Numbered from the stretch's first letter, positions 17,995 to 26,864 are shown. The stretch is 64,000 nucleotides of DNA from Candidatus Brevundimonas colombiensis (GCA_029202665.1 CP119326.1:2108001-2172000); one strand, 5' to 3'. The notes: generated by a model not told the origin, from the sequence alone. Made by a program: numbers and translations.

Positions 17995-19362
17995 CTATAA
18001 CAGGGTGCCGCGCAGGATCAGCAGCGCCACGCTGAAATAGATCACCAGGCCAGTGACATCGACCAGCGTGGCCACGAAGGGCGCCGAGGCGCTGGCGGGG
18101 TCGAAGCCCAGCCGCTTCAGCAGGAAGGGCAGCATCGACCCGGTGATCGAGCCGAAGGTGACGATGCCGACCAGACCCGTTCCCACCGTCAGTGCGATCA
18201 ACCCCCAATGCAGGCCGTAGTCGAACAGGCCGACATTCTGCCAGATGGCGATGCGGATCATGCCGATGACGCCCAGGCTGACCCCCAGGGCGACGCCGAT
18301 CGGCAGTTCCTTCAGCGCCACCCGCCACCAGTCGCGCAGCCGAATCTGGCCCAGCGCCAGGGCGCGGATCAGCAACGATGTCGCTTGGGAGCCGGAGTTG
18401 CCGCCGGAACTCATGATCAGGGGGATGAACAGAGTCAGGACAACCGCCTTGGCCAGTTCGTCCTCATAGTGCTGCATGGCGCTGGCCGTCAGCATTTCGC
18501 CGATGAACAGGGCGCCCAGCCAGCCCACGCGCTTGCGATACATGCCCAGGAAGCTGGTTTTCAGATAGGGTTCGGCCGCCCCCTCGACGCCGCCGAACTT
18601 CTGCACGTCTTCGCTGCCCTCGGCCAGGATGGCGTCGATGACGTCGTCGACCGTCACGATGCCCAGGACCTGGCGTCTATCATTCACGACCGGCACGGCC
18701 AGGAGGTCGTGGATCGAGATCAGCCGGGCGACCTCTTCCTGATCGGTGTCAACCTGAACCGTGATCGGCGCGCGGTCGGGGGCAAGGTCCAGGATGGGTT
18801 GATCCGGTTCGGCCGTGATGAGCTGGCGCAGAGTCACGACGCGCAGCAGGGCGCGCGTGGTCGGGTCCTGTACGTAGATGGCGTAGATCGTCTCTCGCGT
18901 ATGTTCGACCTCGCGCACATGAGACAGGGTCTCGGCCGCCGTGTAGGTGGACGGCACGCCGACGAACTCGGTCGACATCAGGCTGCCCGCGACGCCCTCC
19001 GGATAGGCCAGCAGGCGCTTCAGCGGCCAGGCGCTGTCGAAATCGACCCGCCGCAGCAGTTCGGAACGATCCTCGCCGTCCAGTTCGCGCAGAACATCGG
19101 CGGCCCGGTCGTCGGCCATGCCTTTCAGTATGTCGCCCGCACGGGTCTCGGGCAGGGCTAGCAGCAGGTCGCCGGCGCGCGCAAGCTCGGGCCGGTCGAA
19201 CACGTCGATGGCGCGTTCCAGGGGCAGATAGGCCAACACCGCCGCGGCGGTGTCGGGTTCCTGCTCGTTAAGCTGGGCTACGATGTCGGCGGCGTGCGCG
19301 TCGAACAGGTCGACGAACAACGCCAGATCGACCGCGCCCGGCGTGGTGCGGAAATCTTCCAT
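17995..19362 (-). CDS. mgtE: Magnesium transporter MgtE
   Basis: A 455-residue Mg2+ channel of the inner membrane. An N-terminal superhelical domain (LPLERAIDVFDRPELA and similar repeats) is followed by two CBS domains at about 135-255. The second CBS contains DRRQVLGIVTVDDVIDAI, used for Mg2+ sensing. Five transmembrane helices follow, with the pore-lining SSGGNSGSQATSL segment. Length is normal. The promoter region is shared with the divergent mccB leader. I saw no M-box riboswitch upstream. Confidence 0.94.
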   Translation of the reverse strand: MEDFRTTPGAVDLALFVDLFDAHAADIVAQLNEQEPDTAAAVLAYLPLERAIDVFDRPELARAGDLLLALPETRAGDILKGMADDRAADVLRELDGEDRSELLRRVDFDSAWPLKRLLAYPEGVAGSLMSTEFVGVPSTYTAAETLSHVREVEHTRETIYAIYVQDPTTRALLRVVTLRQLITAEPDQPILDLAPDRAPITVQVDTDQEEVARLISIHDLLAVPVVNDRRQVLGIVTVDDVIDAILAEGSEDVQKFGGVEGAAEPYLKTSFLGMYRKRVGWLGALFIGEMLTASAMQHYEDELAKAVVLTLFIPLIMSSGGNSGSQATSLLIRALALGQIRLRDWWRVALKELPIGVALGVSLGVIGMIRIAIWQNVGLFDYGLHWGLIALTVGTGLVGIVTFGSITGSMLPFLLKRLGFDPASASAPFVATLVDVTGLVIYFSVALLILRGTLL

Positions 19363-19700
19363 ATTTCACCTCTCGATCCGCCGTGACGACTGATCGCGGG
19401 TGAACTGACCCCCCAAAGGATCAGGCCGGCGTCAACCGTGACGGCGAGGACAATCGACTACTGTCGCTTGGCATTGGGGTTGGGTCCTGTGGATGCGTCC
19501 GTCAGGCGGACGCCGAGGCGGGATGAACCCGTCCCGAGGCCAGGTCAAGGCGCCGGCTGTCCGGCGTGAAAATGCGCGATAGAGACCAGTCTCGCAAAAT
19601 ATGGACGGGGTCTGGGTTTGTGCTGCGGGGATACGGCCGATCACGCCGCGAACGCGGTAGGGCTTTCCCCTGGGACAAGACCTGCTTACACCATGCGCCC
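19363..19700. other. 338-base divergent promoter region of mgtE and mccB
   Basis: No gene is seen here. Short hairpins are present, such as GCGTCCG/CGGACGC near 19496-19515, but none has a T-run. The open frame of mccB extends back to 19566, but that stretch does not look like the family N-terminus. Confidence 0.5.
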
Positions 19701-21293
19701 ATGCCGAAGCTGACGTCAGCGGTCGATCCGCAAAGCCAAAAGTTCAAATCCCTGCATGCGCACAACAGCGCCCTGGTCGCCGAGCTGCGCGACCGTGTGG
19801 CCAAGGCGGCGCGCGGCGGGTCGGACAAGTCGCGTGAACGCCATGTGGCGCGGGGCAAGCTGTTGCCGCGCGACCGGGTCGAACGGCTGCTGGACCCCGG
19901 TTCGCCGTTTCTCGAGGTCGGGCAACTCGCGGCGGGCGGCATGTATGACGACGAAGCGCCGGGCGCGGGCGTCATTGCGGGCGTGGGGCGGGTGTCGGGA
20001 CGCGAGGTCATGATCGTGTGCAACGACCCGACGGTGAAGGGCGGCGCCTATTTCCCGATGACGGTGAAGAAGCACCTGCGCGCCCAGGAGATCGCCGAGC
20101 AGAACCGCCTGCCGTGCGTTTATCTGGTGGATTCCGGCGGGGCCAACCTGCCGCACCAGGCCGAGGTGTTTCCCGACCGCGACCATTTCGGCCGCATCTT
20201 CTTCAACCAGGCCCGGATGAGCGCCAAGGGCATCGCCCAGATCGCCTGCGTCATGGGCCTGTCCACCGCCGGCGGGGCCTATGTCCCGGCCATGTCGGAC
20301 GAGACGATCATCGTCAGGAACCAGGGCGCCATCTTCCTGGCCGGTCCGCCGCTGGTGAAGGCCGCCACGGGCGAGGTGATCTCGGCCGAGGAACTGGGCG
20401 GCGCCGAAACCCACGGCCGACGCTCGGGCGTGGTCGATCATGTGGCCGAGAACGACGAACATGCGCTGGAGATCGTGCGTTCGATCGTCGCCAATCTGAA
20501 CACCACCAAGGTCGTCGACATGGGCGTGCGCGAGCCGCGCGCGCCCGCCTTCGATGCGGAGGAGTTGTACGGCCTGATCCCCGACGACGTGCGCGCGCCC
20601 TATGATGTGCGCGAGGTCATCGCCCGGCTGGTGGACGGGTCCGAGTTCGATGAGTTCAAGACGCTGTACGGCGCGACCCTGGTGTGCGGTTTCGCCCGCA
20701 TCTGGGGCTATCCGGTCGCCATCCTGGCCAACAACGGCGTCATCTTCTCCGAAAGCGCCCAGAAGGGCGCGCACTTCATCGAACTGGCCTGCAAGCGCAA
20801 GATTCCGCTGGTCTTCCTGCAGAACATCTCGGGCTTCATGGTCGGCGGCAAATACGAGGCGGGCGGCATCGCCAAGGACGGCGCCAAGCTGGTGACGGCG
20901 GTCGCGTCGGCCGAGGTTCCCAAGTTCACCGTCCTGATCGGCGGCAGCTTCGGCGCCGGGAACTATGGCATGTGCGGCCGCGCCTATTCGCCGCGCTTCC
21001 TGTTCACCTGGCCCAACAGCCGGATCGGGGTGATGGGCGGCGAACAGGCGGCCAGCGTGCTGGCCACGGTCCACCGCGATGCGGACACCTGGTCGGCCGA
21101 GGACGCCGAGGCCTTCAAGGCGCCGATCCGCCAGAAATACGAGGACGAGGGCAATCCCTATTACGCTACCGCCCGCCTGTGGGACGACGGGGTGATCGAC
21201 CCGGCCCAGACCCGCGACGTGCTGGGCCTGGCTATCTCGGCTAGTTTGAACGCGCCGATAGCTGAAACGACTTTTGGCTTGTTTCGGATGTGA
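19701..21293 (+). CDS. mccB: Methylcrotonyl-CoA carboxylase, carboxyltransferase (beta) subunit
   Basis: Transfers carboxyl from carboxybiotin to 3-methylcrotonyl-CoA in leucine and isovalerate degradation. The 530-residue protein starts at MPKLTSAVDPQSQ and shows RDRVERLLDPGSPFLEV, VCNDPTVKGGAYFPMTVKKH, the GGAYVPAMSDE carboxyl-binding region and LQNISGFMVGGKYEAGGIAKDGAK. These features favour methylcrotonyl-CoA over propionyl-CoA carboxylase. The final 16 or so codons have lower G+C than the rest, marking the edge of an AT-rich insertion. The next gene overlaps its stop by four bases. Confidence 0.94.
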   Translation: MPKLTSAVDPQSQKFKSLHAHNSALVAELRDRVAKAARGGSDKSRERHVARGKLLPRDRVERLLDPGSPFLEVGQLAAGGMYDDEAPGAGVIAGVGRVSGREVMIVCNDPTVKGGAYFPMTVKKHLRAQEIAEQNRLPCVYLVDSGGANLPHQAEVFPDRDHFGRIFFNQARMSAKGIAQIACVMGLSTAGGAYVPAMSDETIIVRNQGAIFLAGPPLVKAATGEVISAEELGGAETHGRRSGVVDHVAENDEHALEIVRSIVANLNTTKVVDMGVREPRAPAFDAEELYGLIPDDVRAPYDVREVIARLVDGSEFDEFKTLYGATLVCGFARIWGYPVAILANNGVIFSESAQKGAHFIELACKRKIPLVFLQNISGFMVGGKYEAGGIAKDGAKLVTAVASAEVPKFTVLIGGSFGAGNYGMCGRAYSPRFLFTWPNSRIGVMGGEQAASVLATVHRDADTWSAEDAEAFKAPIRQKYEDEGNPYYATARLWDDGVIDPAQTRDVLGLAISASLNAPIAETTFGLFRM

Positions 21294-21883
21294 ATGGAAA
21301 AATGATGGCGGACGACAGCGACGATTTTACTTTCCCATTAAAGGAAGACGAGCTTGGCTTTGGTCAGTGGCTAAGCTCTCAAATGGAAGAACAGGAAGTT
21401 TCCATTGCTCGACTCGCGGAAATGAGCGGAATTTCCTATGTCGGAATTTGGAATATTGTAGAGGGAAATACTAAATCACCGCGTGATGAAACTAGGAAGC
21501 GCCTAGCTGCCGCACTTAAGGCTAAAATTCCTAAGAAAATCGAAGAAACTAGTGAAAATCTGAACAATGCTATTCCGGGTTACGATTGGGCGGATTTTAC
21601 CCCTAGTGACTTAGAAACCATACCTGTGGAACCTGGCATCTATGTCTTCTACGACATCACGGATCGGCCGGTTTACGTAGGTAAATCCCACAGCAATGTG
21701 AGGCTTAGAATAAAGGATCATGCTACGAGGTTCTGGTTTAAGGAGCCGCTTGTTGTTAGGGGTGCTTTTCTTCATGTTCCGGATAGAGATGCGTGTTCGA
21801 AGATTGAAATGATATTGATTAAGTTTCTAGGAAAGCACGCGCTTCTCAATCAAAAAGGCGCTGTGAGGGATTTTGAAGAATGA
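21290..21883 (+). CDS. Helix-turn-helix / GIY-YIG nuclease fusion protein
   Basis: A 197-residue cytosolic protein joining an XRE-type helix-turn-helix (about residues 24-78: WLSSQMEEQEVSIARLAEMS followed by GISYVGIWNIVEGN) to a GIY-YIG nuclease domain. The nuclease residues look complete: G116-I-Y118 in PGIYVF, Y129-V-G131 in VYVGKS, R138/R140 on the first helix, E173 in KIEMILIKF and N187 in LLNQKG. Hand counts on five 60-base lines give 37-50% G+C, against roughly two thirds in neighbours. The GTG start overlaps the mccB stop (GTGA); ATGs at 21302 and 21305 are alternatives. The stop overlaps the liuC start (ATGA). I know of no described system with this layout; a mobile or defence nuclease that regulates itself is inference. 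Confidence 0.85.
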   Translation: MNGKMMADDSDDFTFPLKEDELGFGQWLSSQMEEQEVSIARLAEMSGISYVGIWNIVEGNTKSPRDETRKRLAAALKAKIPKKIEETSENLNNAIPGYDWADFTPSDLETIPVEPGIYVFYDITDRPVYVGKSHSNVRLRIKDHATRFWFKEPLVVRGAFLHVPDRDACSKIEMILIKFLGKHALLNQKGAVRDFEE

Positions 21884-22779
21884 TCGCCAAACCCACCGAA
21901 GCCGACCTCAACGCCCTGGACGTCACGGACGCCGAGGCGGCCGAGATCAACAGCATCGCCCAGCCGCTGGTCGCCGATCCCGCGCCCGATGCGAACGATG
22001 ACCTGGTGCAGATCGATTCGACCACTGACGGCGTCGTCTTCGTCACCATCAATCGGCCGCACAAGAAGAACGCCTTCGACGCCGCGACCATCGCCGCCCT
22101 GCATGAGACGTTCGAGACGCTGCATGGGGCGGACCGGGTGCGGGCGGTGGTCGTGCGCGGGGCGGGCGGCACCTTCAGCGCCGGGGCCGATCTGAACTGG
22201 ATGCGCGACGCCGCCGGCTGGTCCGAGAGCGACAACCGCGACGACGCCATGGGCCTGGCGAAAATGCTGAAGGCGTTGCACGACATTCCCGCCCTGACGG
22301 TGGCGGTGGTCGAGGGCAATGCGATGGGCGGCGGGGCCGGGATCGTCGCCGCCTGCGACATGGCCGTGGCGGTCGAGGGCGCACGCTTCGCCTTTTCCGA
22401 GGTCAAGCTGGGCCTAATCCCCGCGACCATCGCCCCCTATGTGATCGAGGCCGTCGGCGCACGGCGCGCGCGCCAGCTGTTCCTGACCGGCAACGCCTTC
22501 GACGCCGATTACGCGGCCCACGCCGGTCTGATCGATCTGGTGCTGCCCGAAGGGTCGGTGGACGAGTTCCTGTCGATGCTGAGCGACAGCCTGACCGGCA
22601 ATGCGCCCGGCGCGATGGGAGAGGCCAAGCGCCTGGTCAACGACATCGCCCACCACAAGATCGACAGCGGCCTGCTGGACGAAACCGCCAAACGCATCGC
22701 CCGCGCCCGCGTGTCGGACGAAGGCCGCGAGGGCGTCGCCGCCTTCCTGGAAAAGCGCAAGGCCAGCTGGACGGTGTGA
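21880..22779 (+). CDS. liuC: Enoyl-CoA hydratase, probable methylglutaconyl-CoA hydratase
   Basis: A crotonase-family protein of 299 residues, likely the next step after methylcrotonyl-CoA carboxylase in leucine degradation. The crotonase core starts only at about residue 43 (VQIDSTTDGVVFVTINRP), leaving an unusual acidic, Ala-rich extension of 42 residues. The oxyanion-hole segments are AGADLNWM at 101-108 and GNAMGGGAG at 146-154, with a conserved Glu in FSEVKLGL (E174). The first codon overlaps the GIY-YIG gene stop by four bases. Assignment to this step rests mainly on the mccB/mccA neighbours. Confidence 0.85.
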   Translation: MIAKPTEADLNALDVTDAEAAEINSIAQPLVADPAPDANDDLVQIDSTTDGVVFVTINRPHKKNAFDAATIAALHETFETLHGADRVRAVVVRGAGGTFSAGADLNWMRDAAGWSESDNRDDAMGLAKMLKALHDIPALTVAVVEGNAMGGGAGIVAACDMAVAVEGARFAFSEVKLGLIPATIAPYVIEAVGARRARQLFLTGNAFDADYAAHAGLIDLVLPEGSVDEFLSMLSDSLTGNAPGAMGEAKRLVNDIAHHKIDSGLLDETAKRIARARVSDEGREGVAAFLEKRKASWTV

Positions 22780-22790
22780 TCCTCCCCGCT

Positions 22791-22829
22791 GTCATTCCGG
22801 GGCGTCCGCAGGACGAACCCCGGAATGAC
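22791..22829. repeat. Palindromic intergenic repeat, likely bidirectional terminator
   Basis: GTCATTCCGGGG at 22791-22802 is perfectly inverted as CCCCGGAATGAC at 22818-22829. It lies between the convergent ends of liuC and the TIGR02466-type gene. Elements of this look are dispersed in many alphaproteobacterial genomes. Confidence 0.8.
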
Positions 22830-22841
22830 GGGTGAATGCAT

Positions 22842-23453
22842 TCAGGCGTAGTTGAAGCTGATTGAAATCCGGTCGGCCTTGGCCAGGTTGGTCGGCACCT
22901 CGTGCCGCAGCCAGCTTTCCCACATCAGGACGGTCCCGGCCCTGGGGTGCAGATAGACGAACGGGCGTTCGGCCTCTGTCGCCTCATCCGTCACGCCGGG
23001 GCGGGCCATCATGAAGGGCAGGCGGGGGTCTTCCAGCTTCAGCGACGAGGCGCCGTCCGGGATGTCGATATAGACGGTGCCCGACAGGAAGGCGTGGGGG
23101 TGGATGTGGCCGGTATGGCCGCCGCCGGGCTTCAAGATATTGACCCACAGATTGTCGAGCCGGGGCTTTCTCGCCAGGTCGAAGTTCAGCGCCTTGGCAT
23201 AGGCGATGGCGTGGCGGTCCAGATGGCGCTTCAACTCCGCGAACTCGGGGAACCGCTGCGGCAGGTCGTTCAGAGAGGCGTAGGAGGTATAGCCGCGATA
23301 GGCGTTGTCGCGGCACCAGCGCCGGCCGGCGGCGTCCTCCTCGGCCATCATGCGGACGACGTCGATCAGCTGGGTGTTGAAGTCGGCCCACCCCCGGCCG
23401 TCGGCGAGGGAGGCTTCATAGACCTGGGTGACGAAGAGGGGGCGCAGGGACAT
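22842..23453 (-). CDS. TIGR02466-type putative 2OG-Fe(II) oxygenase
   Basis: A 203-residue protein of the double-stranded beta-helix type. The metal region is visible as HTGHIHPHAFLSGTVYI (about residues 120-136), with a late HEVP and a C-terminal arginine in ADRISISFNY. The open frame continues upstream through a repeat element, but MSLRPLFVTQVYEASL is the proper start. The function of the family is unknown. It is antisense to, and embedded within, the leucine-degradation cluster. Confidence 0.75.
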   Translation of the reverse strand: MSLRPLFVTQVYEASLADGRGWADFNTQLIDVVRMMAEEDAAGRRWCRDNAYRGYTSYASLNDLPQRFPEFAELKRHLDRHAIAYAKALNFDLARKPRLDNLWVNILKPGGGHTGHIHPHAFLSGTVYIDIPDGASSLKLEDPRLPFMMARPGVTDEATEAERPFVYLHPRAGTVLMWESWLRHEVPTNLAKADRISISFNYA

Positions 23454-23490
23454 GACGGGGGCATAGCGGGTCGGGGCCGAGACGGAAACT

Positions 23491-23651
23491 CTCCCTCCCC
23501 ATTTTGGGGAGGGTGGTCGCGCAAGCGACCGGGTGGGGGCGGCCCTGCAGGGCCGCATCCGGGTCGATGCGGGACAGATCAATGAGACGTCGCCTTGCCG
23601 CGCCCACCCGACCTCGCTCCGCTCGGCCACCCTCCCCGAACGGGGAGGGAG
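23491..23651. repeat. Two inverted copies of a CTCCCC/GGGGAG intergenic repeat
   Basis: The left copy, CCCTCCCCATTTTGGGGAGGG, begins at 23493 and continues with GGTCGCGCAAGCGACCGGGTGGG. The right copy at about 23603-23651 is its inverted relative: CCCACCCGACC, then CTCGCTCCGCTCGG, then CCCTCCCCGAACGGGGAGGG. Each unit is a GC hairpin next to a second small hairpin. Related copies are at 49387-49436, 49482-49530, 52859-52910 and 53297-53354. Confidence 0.8.
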
Positions 23652-23692
23652 AAGCCCTCGCCTGACGAACACGATCCCGCTAAGAACAGGTC

Positions 23693-25681
23693 ATGTTCAA
23701 GTCTGTCCTTGTCGCCAATCGCGGCGAAATCGCCTGTCGCGTCTTCCGAACCGCCAAGCGGATGGGGATTCGCACCATCGCCGTCTATTCCGAGGCGGAC
23801 GCCGACGCCCTGCATGTTCGCGAGGCGGACGAGGCGGTGCTGATCGGCCCGGCGGCGGCGCGCGAGAGCTATCTGGACGGCGCCAAGGTGCTGGCGGCGG
23901 CCAAGGCGACGGGGGCGGAAGCGATCCACCCTGGATACGGCTTCCTGAGCGAGAACGCCGACTTCGCCGAGGCCGTGGCGGCGGCGGGCCTGATCTGGAT
24001 CGGGCCGGACCCGTCCTCAATCCGGGCCATGGGGCTGAAGGACGCGGCCAAGGAACTGATGATCCAGGCCGGGGTGCCGGTGACGCCGGGCTATCAGGGC
24101 GCGGACCAGTCGGAGGCGACGCTGACCGCAGAGGCGGCGCGGATCGGCTATCCGGTGCTGATCAAGGCGGTCGCGGGCGGCGGCGGCAAGGGGATGAAGC
24201 GGGTCGACGATCCCGCCGACTTCGCCGCCGGTCTGGCCAGCGCCAAGCGAGAGGGGGCGGCAGCCTTCGGCGACGACCGGGTGCTGATCGAACGCTACAT
24301 CACCCGTCCGCGCCATATCGAGGTGCAGGTGTTCGGGGACCGGCACGGAAACGTGGTCCATCTGTATGAGCGCGACTGTTCCCTGCAACGCCGCCATCAG
24401 AAGGTGATCGAGGAAGCCCCCGCGCCGGGCATGAGCGAGGCCGTGCGCGCCGCCGTGACCGGCGCCGCGATCAAGGCGGCCAGGGCCGTGAACTATGTCG
24501 GGGCGGGCACCATCGAGTTCATCGCCGACGCCTCGGACGGGCTGAAGGCGGACGGGGTCTGGTTCATGGAGATGAACACCCGGCTGCAGGTCGAACACCC
24601 GGTGACTGAAAGCGTCACCGGCGTCGATCTGGTCGAATGGCAGTTCCGCGTGGCGGCGGGCGAGCCGATCCCGCTGAAGCAGGACGAAATCAGGCTGAAC
24701 GGCTGGGCCATGGAGGCGCGGCTGTATGCCGAAGACCCGGCGAACGGTTTCCTGCCCAGCATCGGACGGCTGGAGCATTTCGTCATGCCGGACACTATCC
24801 GCGTCGATACGGGCGTGGAGCAGGGCGGCGAGGTCAGCCAGTTCTATGACCCGATGATCGCCAAGCTGATCGTGCATGAAGACACGCGCGAGGCGGCGGC
24901 GGCGCGCCTGGCGGACTCATGCGCTGAGGTCGAAATCTGGCCAGTCAAGACCAACGCCGGTTTTCTGGTGCGCTGTCTAGAGCATAGGCGGTTCGTAGCA
25001 GGCGACGTCGATACCGGTTTCATTGCTGCGGAAGAGGCCGCCCTCGCTGACATCGACACCGAAGAGCGGGAGGTGGCCGCGACAGTTCTGTTTGCGCAAA
25101 ATCACTACCTAAATCGGGCGCCATCCAATGACTTGGGCGTGTGGCAGCCGGTCGAAGGCGCACAGGGGTTCCGTTTGAACGCAACGCCTTCGTCAAAGTG
25201 GGTTCTGGCCATCAACGGGCGCAAGGTGATGCGCGACGCCGTTTCTGCGCGGTCACAAGACTCTACTTGGCTGGTGGAAGGAGCGCGAGAGAGAAGGGCG
25301 GCTCAATACCATTATGGCCTGGACGGACACGGCTCTGTCTTCGTCGGCGAACGACTATTCGGCCAGGCAAGGATCGGTGACGATCTGGTCCTGTTTGACG
25401 GTGGAAACGCAATCCTGGTCGCGCCGCCTTCCTATGGCGGTGTAAGCGCGGGCGCCGCCTCCGATGGTTCCCTTCGCGCGCCCATGCCGGGCAAGATCGT
25501 CGCCACGCCGGTCAAGGCGGGCGATGTCGTCACCAAGGGCCAGCCGGTCGTCGTGCTGGAGGCCATGAAGATGGAGCACGCCCTGACGGCGCCGTTCGAC
25601 GGCGTGGTCGAGAGCGTGGCCGCACTGGGCGATCAGGTCGCGGACGGCCTGGAACTGGCGCGTATCAGGAGCGAGGCTTGA
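23693..25681 (+). CDS. mccA: Methylcrotonyl-CoA carboxylase, biotin-containing (alpha) subunit
   Basis: Carboxylates its own biotin with ATP and bicarbonate, feeding MccB. The 662-residue protein begins FKSVLVANRGEIACRVFRT and has the ATP-grasp glycine loop KAVAGGGGKGMKRV, the ERDCSLQRRHQKVIEEAPAP motif and EMNTRLQVEHPVTE. It ends in a biotinyl domain with EAMKMEH at 623-629, where K626 carries biotin. Between about 24895 and 25430, spanning the end of the carboxylase domain and the linker, G+C falls to roughly 50-57% by hand count of three lines. The frame stays open and the gene looks functional. Confidence 0.93.
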   Translation: MFKSVLVANRGEIACRVFRTAKRMGIRTIAVYSEADADALHVREADEAVLIGPAAARESYLDGAKVLAAAKATGAEAIHPGYGFLSENADFAEAVAAAGLIWIGPDPSSIRAMGLKDAAKELMIQAGVPVTPGYQGADQSEATLTAEAARIGYPVLIKAVAGGGGKGMKRVDDPADFAAGLASAKREGAAAFGDDRVLIERYITRPRHIEVQVFGDRHGNVVHLYERDCSLQRRHQKVIEEAPAPGMSEAVRAAVTGAAIKAARAVNYVGAGTIEFIADASDGLKADGVWFMEMNTRLQVEHPVTESVTGVDLVEWQFRVAAGEPIPLKQDEIRLNGWAMEARLYAEDPANGFLPSIGRLEHFVMPDTIRVDTGVEQGGEVSQFYDPMIAKLIVHEDTREAAAARLADSCAEVEIWPVKTNAGFLVRCLEHRRFVAGDVDTGFIAAEEAALADIDTEEREVAATVLFAQNHYLNRAPSNDLGVWQPVEGAQGFRLNATPSSKWVLAINGRKVMRDAVSARSQDSTWLVEGARERRAAQYHYGLDGHGSVFVGERLFGQARIGDDLVLFDGGNAILVAPPSYGGVSAGAASDGSLRAPMPGKIVATPVKAGDVVTKGQPVVVLEAMKMEHALTAPFDGVVESVAALGDQVADGLELARIRSEA

Positions 25682-26073
25682 TCGTGGGGTTTGAAGTGCT
25701 GGCCGCGCTGGCCATGACGGCCGGTCTGATGGGCGAGCCGGAAGTACGGACTGCTCGCGTCGCGCCGGACGACCTTGCGGACATGCAATGCATCGTGACG
25801 CTGATGGAGGGGATCGGCGAAGACGAGGCGAAGAACCTGTCCATCCTTTCCACCCTGTCCTATTTCATGGGCAAGCTCGCCGGGCGCGCCCAGGTCGAGC
25901 CCTGGAACAAGGTGCTCGTCGCCTATAGGGCGGGTCTCGACCAGACGGCGCGCACGAAAATGTTCGAAGACCATGGCGCGCGTTGTATGGCCGAGGGGCT
26001 GGCCCCAGCGGCGATCTTCTTGCAGCTCACGATGGCCGACACCCTGGCGGCCATCGCCGCCTCGTCGGACTAA
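25678..26073 (+). CDS. Hypothetical protein with signal-like N-terminus
   Basis: A 131-residue protein I do not recognise. It starts with TTG overlapping the mccA stop (TTGA), or GTG six bases later, and opens with a hydrophobic stretch (VGFEVLAALAMTAGLMG) like an uncleaved or weak signal. The rest is helical with two cysteines (MQCIV and ARCMAEG). The four-base overlap suggests translation coupled to mccA. It converges with the ABM gene, overlapping it by four bases. Confidence 0.6.
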   Translation: MIVGFEVLAALAMTAGLMGEPEVRTARVAPDDLADMQCIVTLMEGIGEDEAKNLSILSTLSYFMGKLAGRAQVEPWNKVLVAYRAGLDQTARTKMFEDHGARCMAEGLAPAAIFLQLTMADTLAAIAASSD

Positions 26074-26360
26074 AGGCCCACGCCCCCCAGCGGCCGGGTG
26101 AAGATGGTGTCGCCGAAGGTGGCGATCAGGGCCAGGGCCGGACGCAGGATGCCGGTTTCGTGGATATCGGCGGACCAGGCGTCGTGCGTGGCCTTGTCCA
26201 TCCAGACTTCGGTGATCCACAGGGCGTCGGCGTCGTTCAGATCGTGGGCCAACACATAGCTGTGGCAGCCCGGGCGTCTGAGGTGGGGGCCCAGCAGGCA
26301 CAGGCTCAGTTCATCGCGGCGACCGGAATAGGCCGTCAGGCGGGTAATCAATCCATACAT
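26070..26360 (-). CDS. Antibiotic biosynthesis monooxygenase (ABM) domain protein
   Basis: A 96-residue single-domain protein with the dimeric ferredoxin-like ABM fold. GLITRLTAYSGRRDEL resembles the first strand and helix, YVLAHDLNDADALWITEVW the central strands, and KATHDAWSADIHET the second helix. Members are cofactor-free oxygenases or stress-related proteins of unknown substrate. The frame stays open upstream, but the ATG at 26360 matches the usual family start. Confidence 0.7.
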   Translation of the reverse strand: MYGLITRLTAYSGRRDELSLCLLGPHLRRPGCHSYVLAHDLNDADALWITEVWMDKATHDAWSADIHETGILRPALALIATFGDTIFTRPLGGVGL

Positions 26361-26465
26361 ACGGGTCTCGCGCCGCGCCGAGGAAGAATAGGGCGCGCCG
26401 TCAAGCGTAGCCGTCGGGAGATTAAGAATCTGGCCAATACGACCGGGGGCCATTAGGTGGGCGTC

Positions 26466-26864
26466 ATGCCGCTTCACATGATCAAGCTTTGCGTCGGAGT
26501 GTCCGATGTCGAATGGCTGGAGACCCGCGCCGCCAGCGGACAGCCGCTGGTGGTTCACACCCGCATGACGCCCAAGCGCGCGGCCGAGATCGAGGACGGT
26601 GGGTCGCTGTACTGGGTGATCAAGGGGACTATCGCCTGTCGCCAGCCGATCCTGGACATCACGACCCTGGGCGAGGGCAAGGAGAGCAGGTGCGAGATCA
26701 CGCTGGAGCCCAGGGTGATCCGCACGGCCCCGATGGCGCGCAGGCCGTTCCAGGGCTGGCGCTATTTCGAGCCCAAGGACGTCCCCGCCGACATCGATAC
26801 CCTGGAGGCGGGCGAGGCGCCGGACGAACTGGTGCGGCAACTGCGCGAACTGGGCGCCTGGTAG
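26466..26864 (+). CDS. DUF1489 family protein
   Basis: A 132-residue cytosolic protein. MPLHMIKLCVGVSDVEWLE and the later GGSLYWVIKGTIACRQPILDI match the conserved blocks of DUF1489, a family found mainly in alphaproteobacteria with no assigned function. The open frame has a GTG three codons upstream, but the ATG is preferred. It precedes the MATE exporter on the same strand by about 70 bases. Confidence 0.8.
   Translation: MPLHMIKLCVGVSDVEWLETRAASGQPLVVHTRMTPKRAAEIEDGGSLYWVIKGTIACRQPILDITTLGEGKESRCEITLEPRVIRTAPMARRPFQGWRYFEPKDVPADIDTLEAGEAPDELVRQLRELGAW

Noticed and set aside
19363..19450. Possible Mg2+ riboswitch before mgtE
   Set aside because: I could not find the conserved M-box stems; the leader is short.
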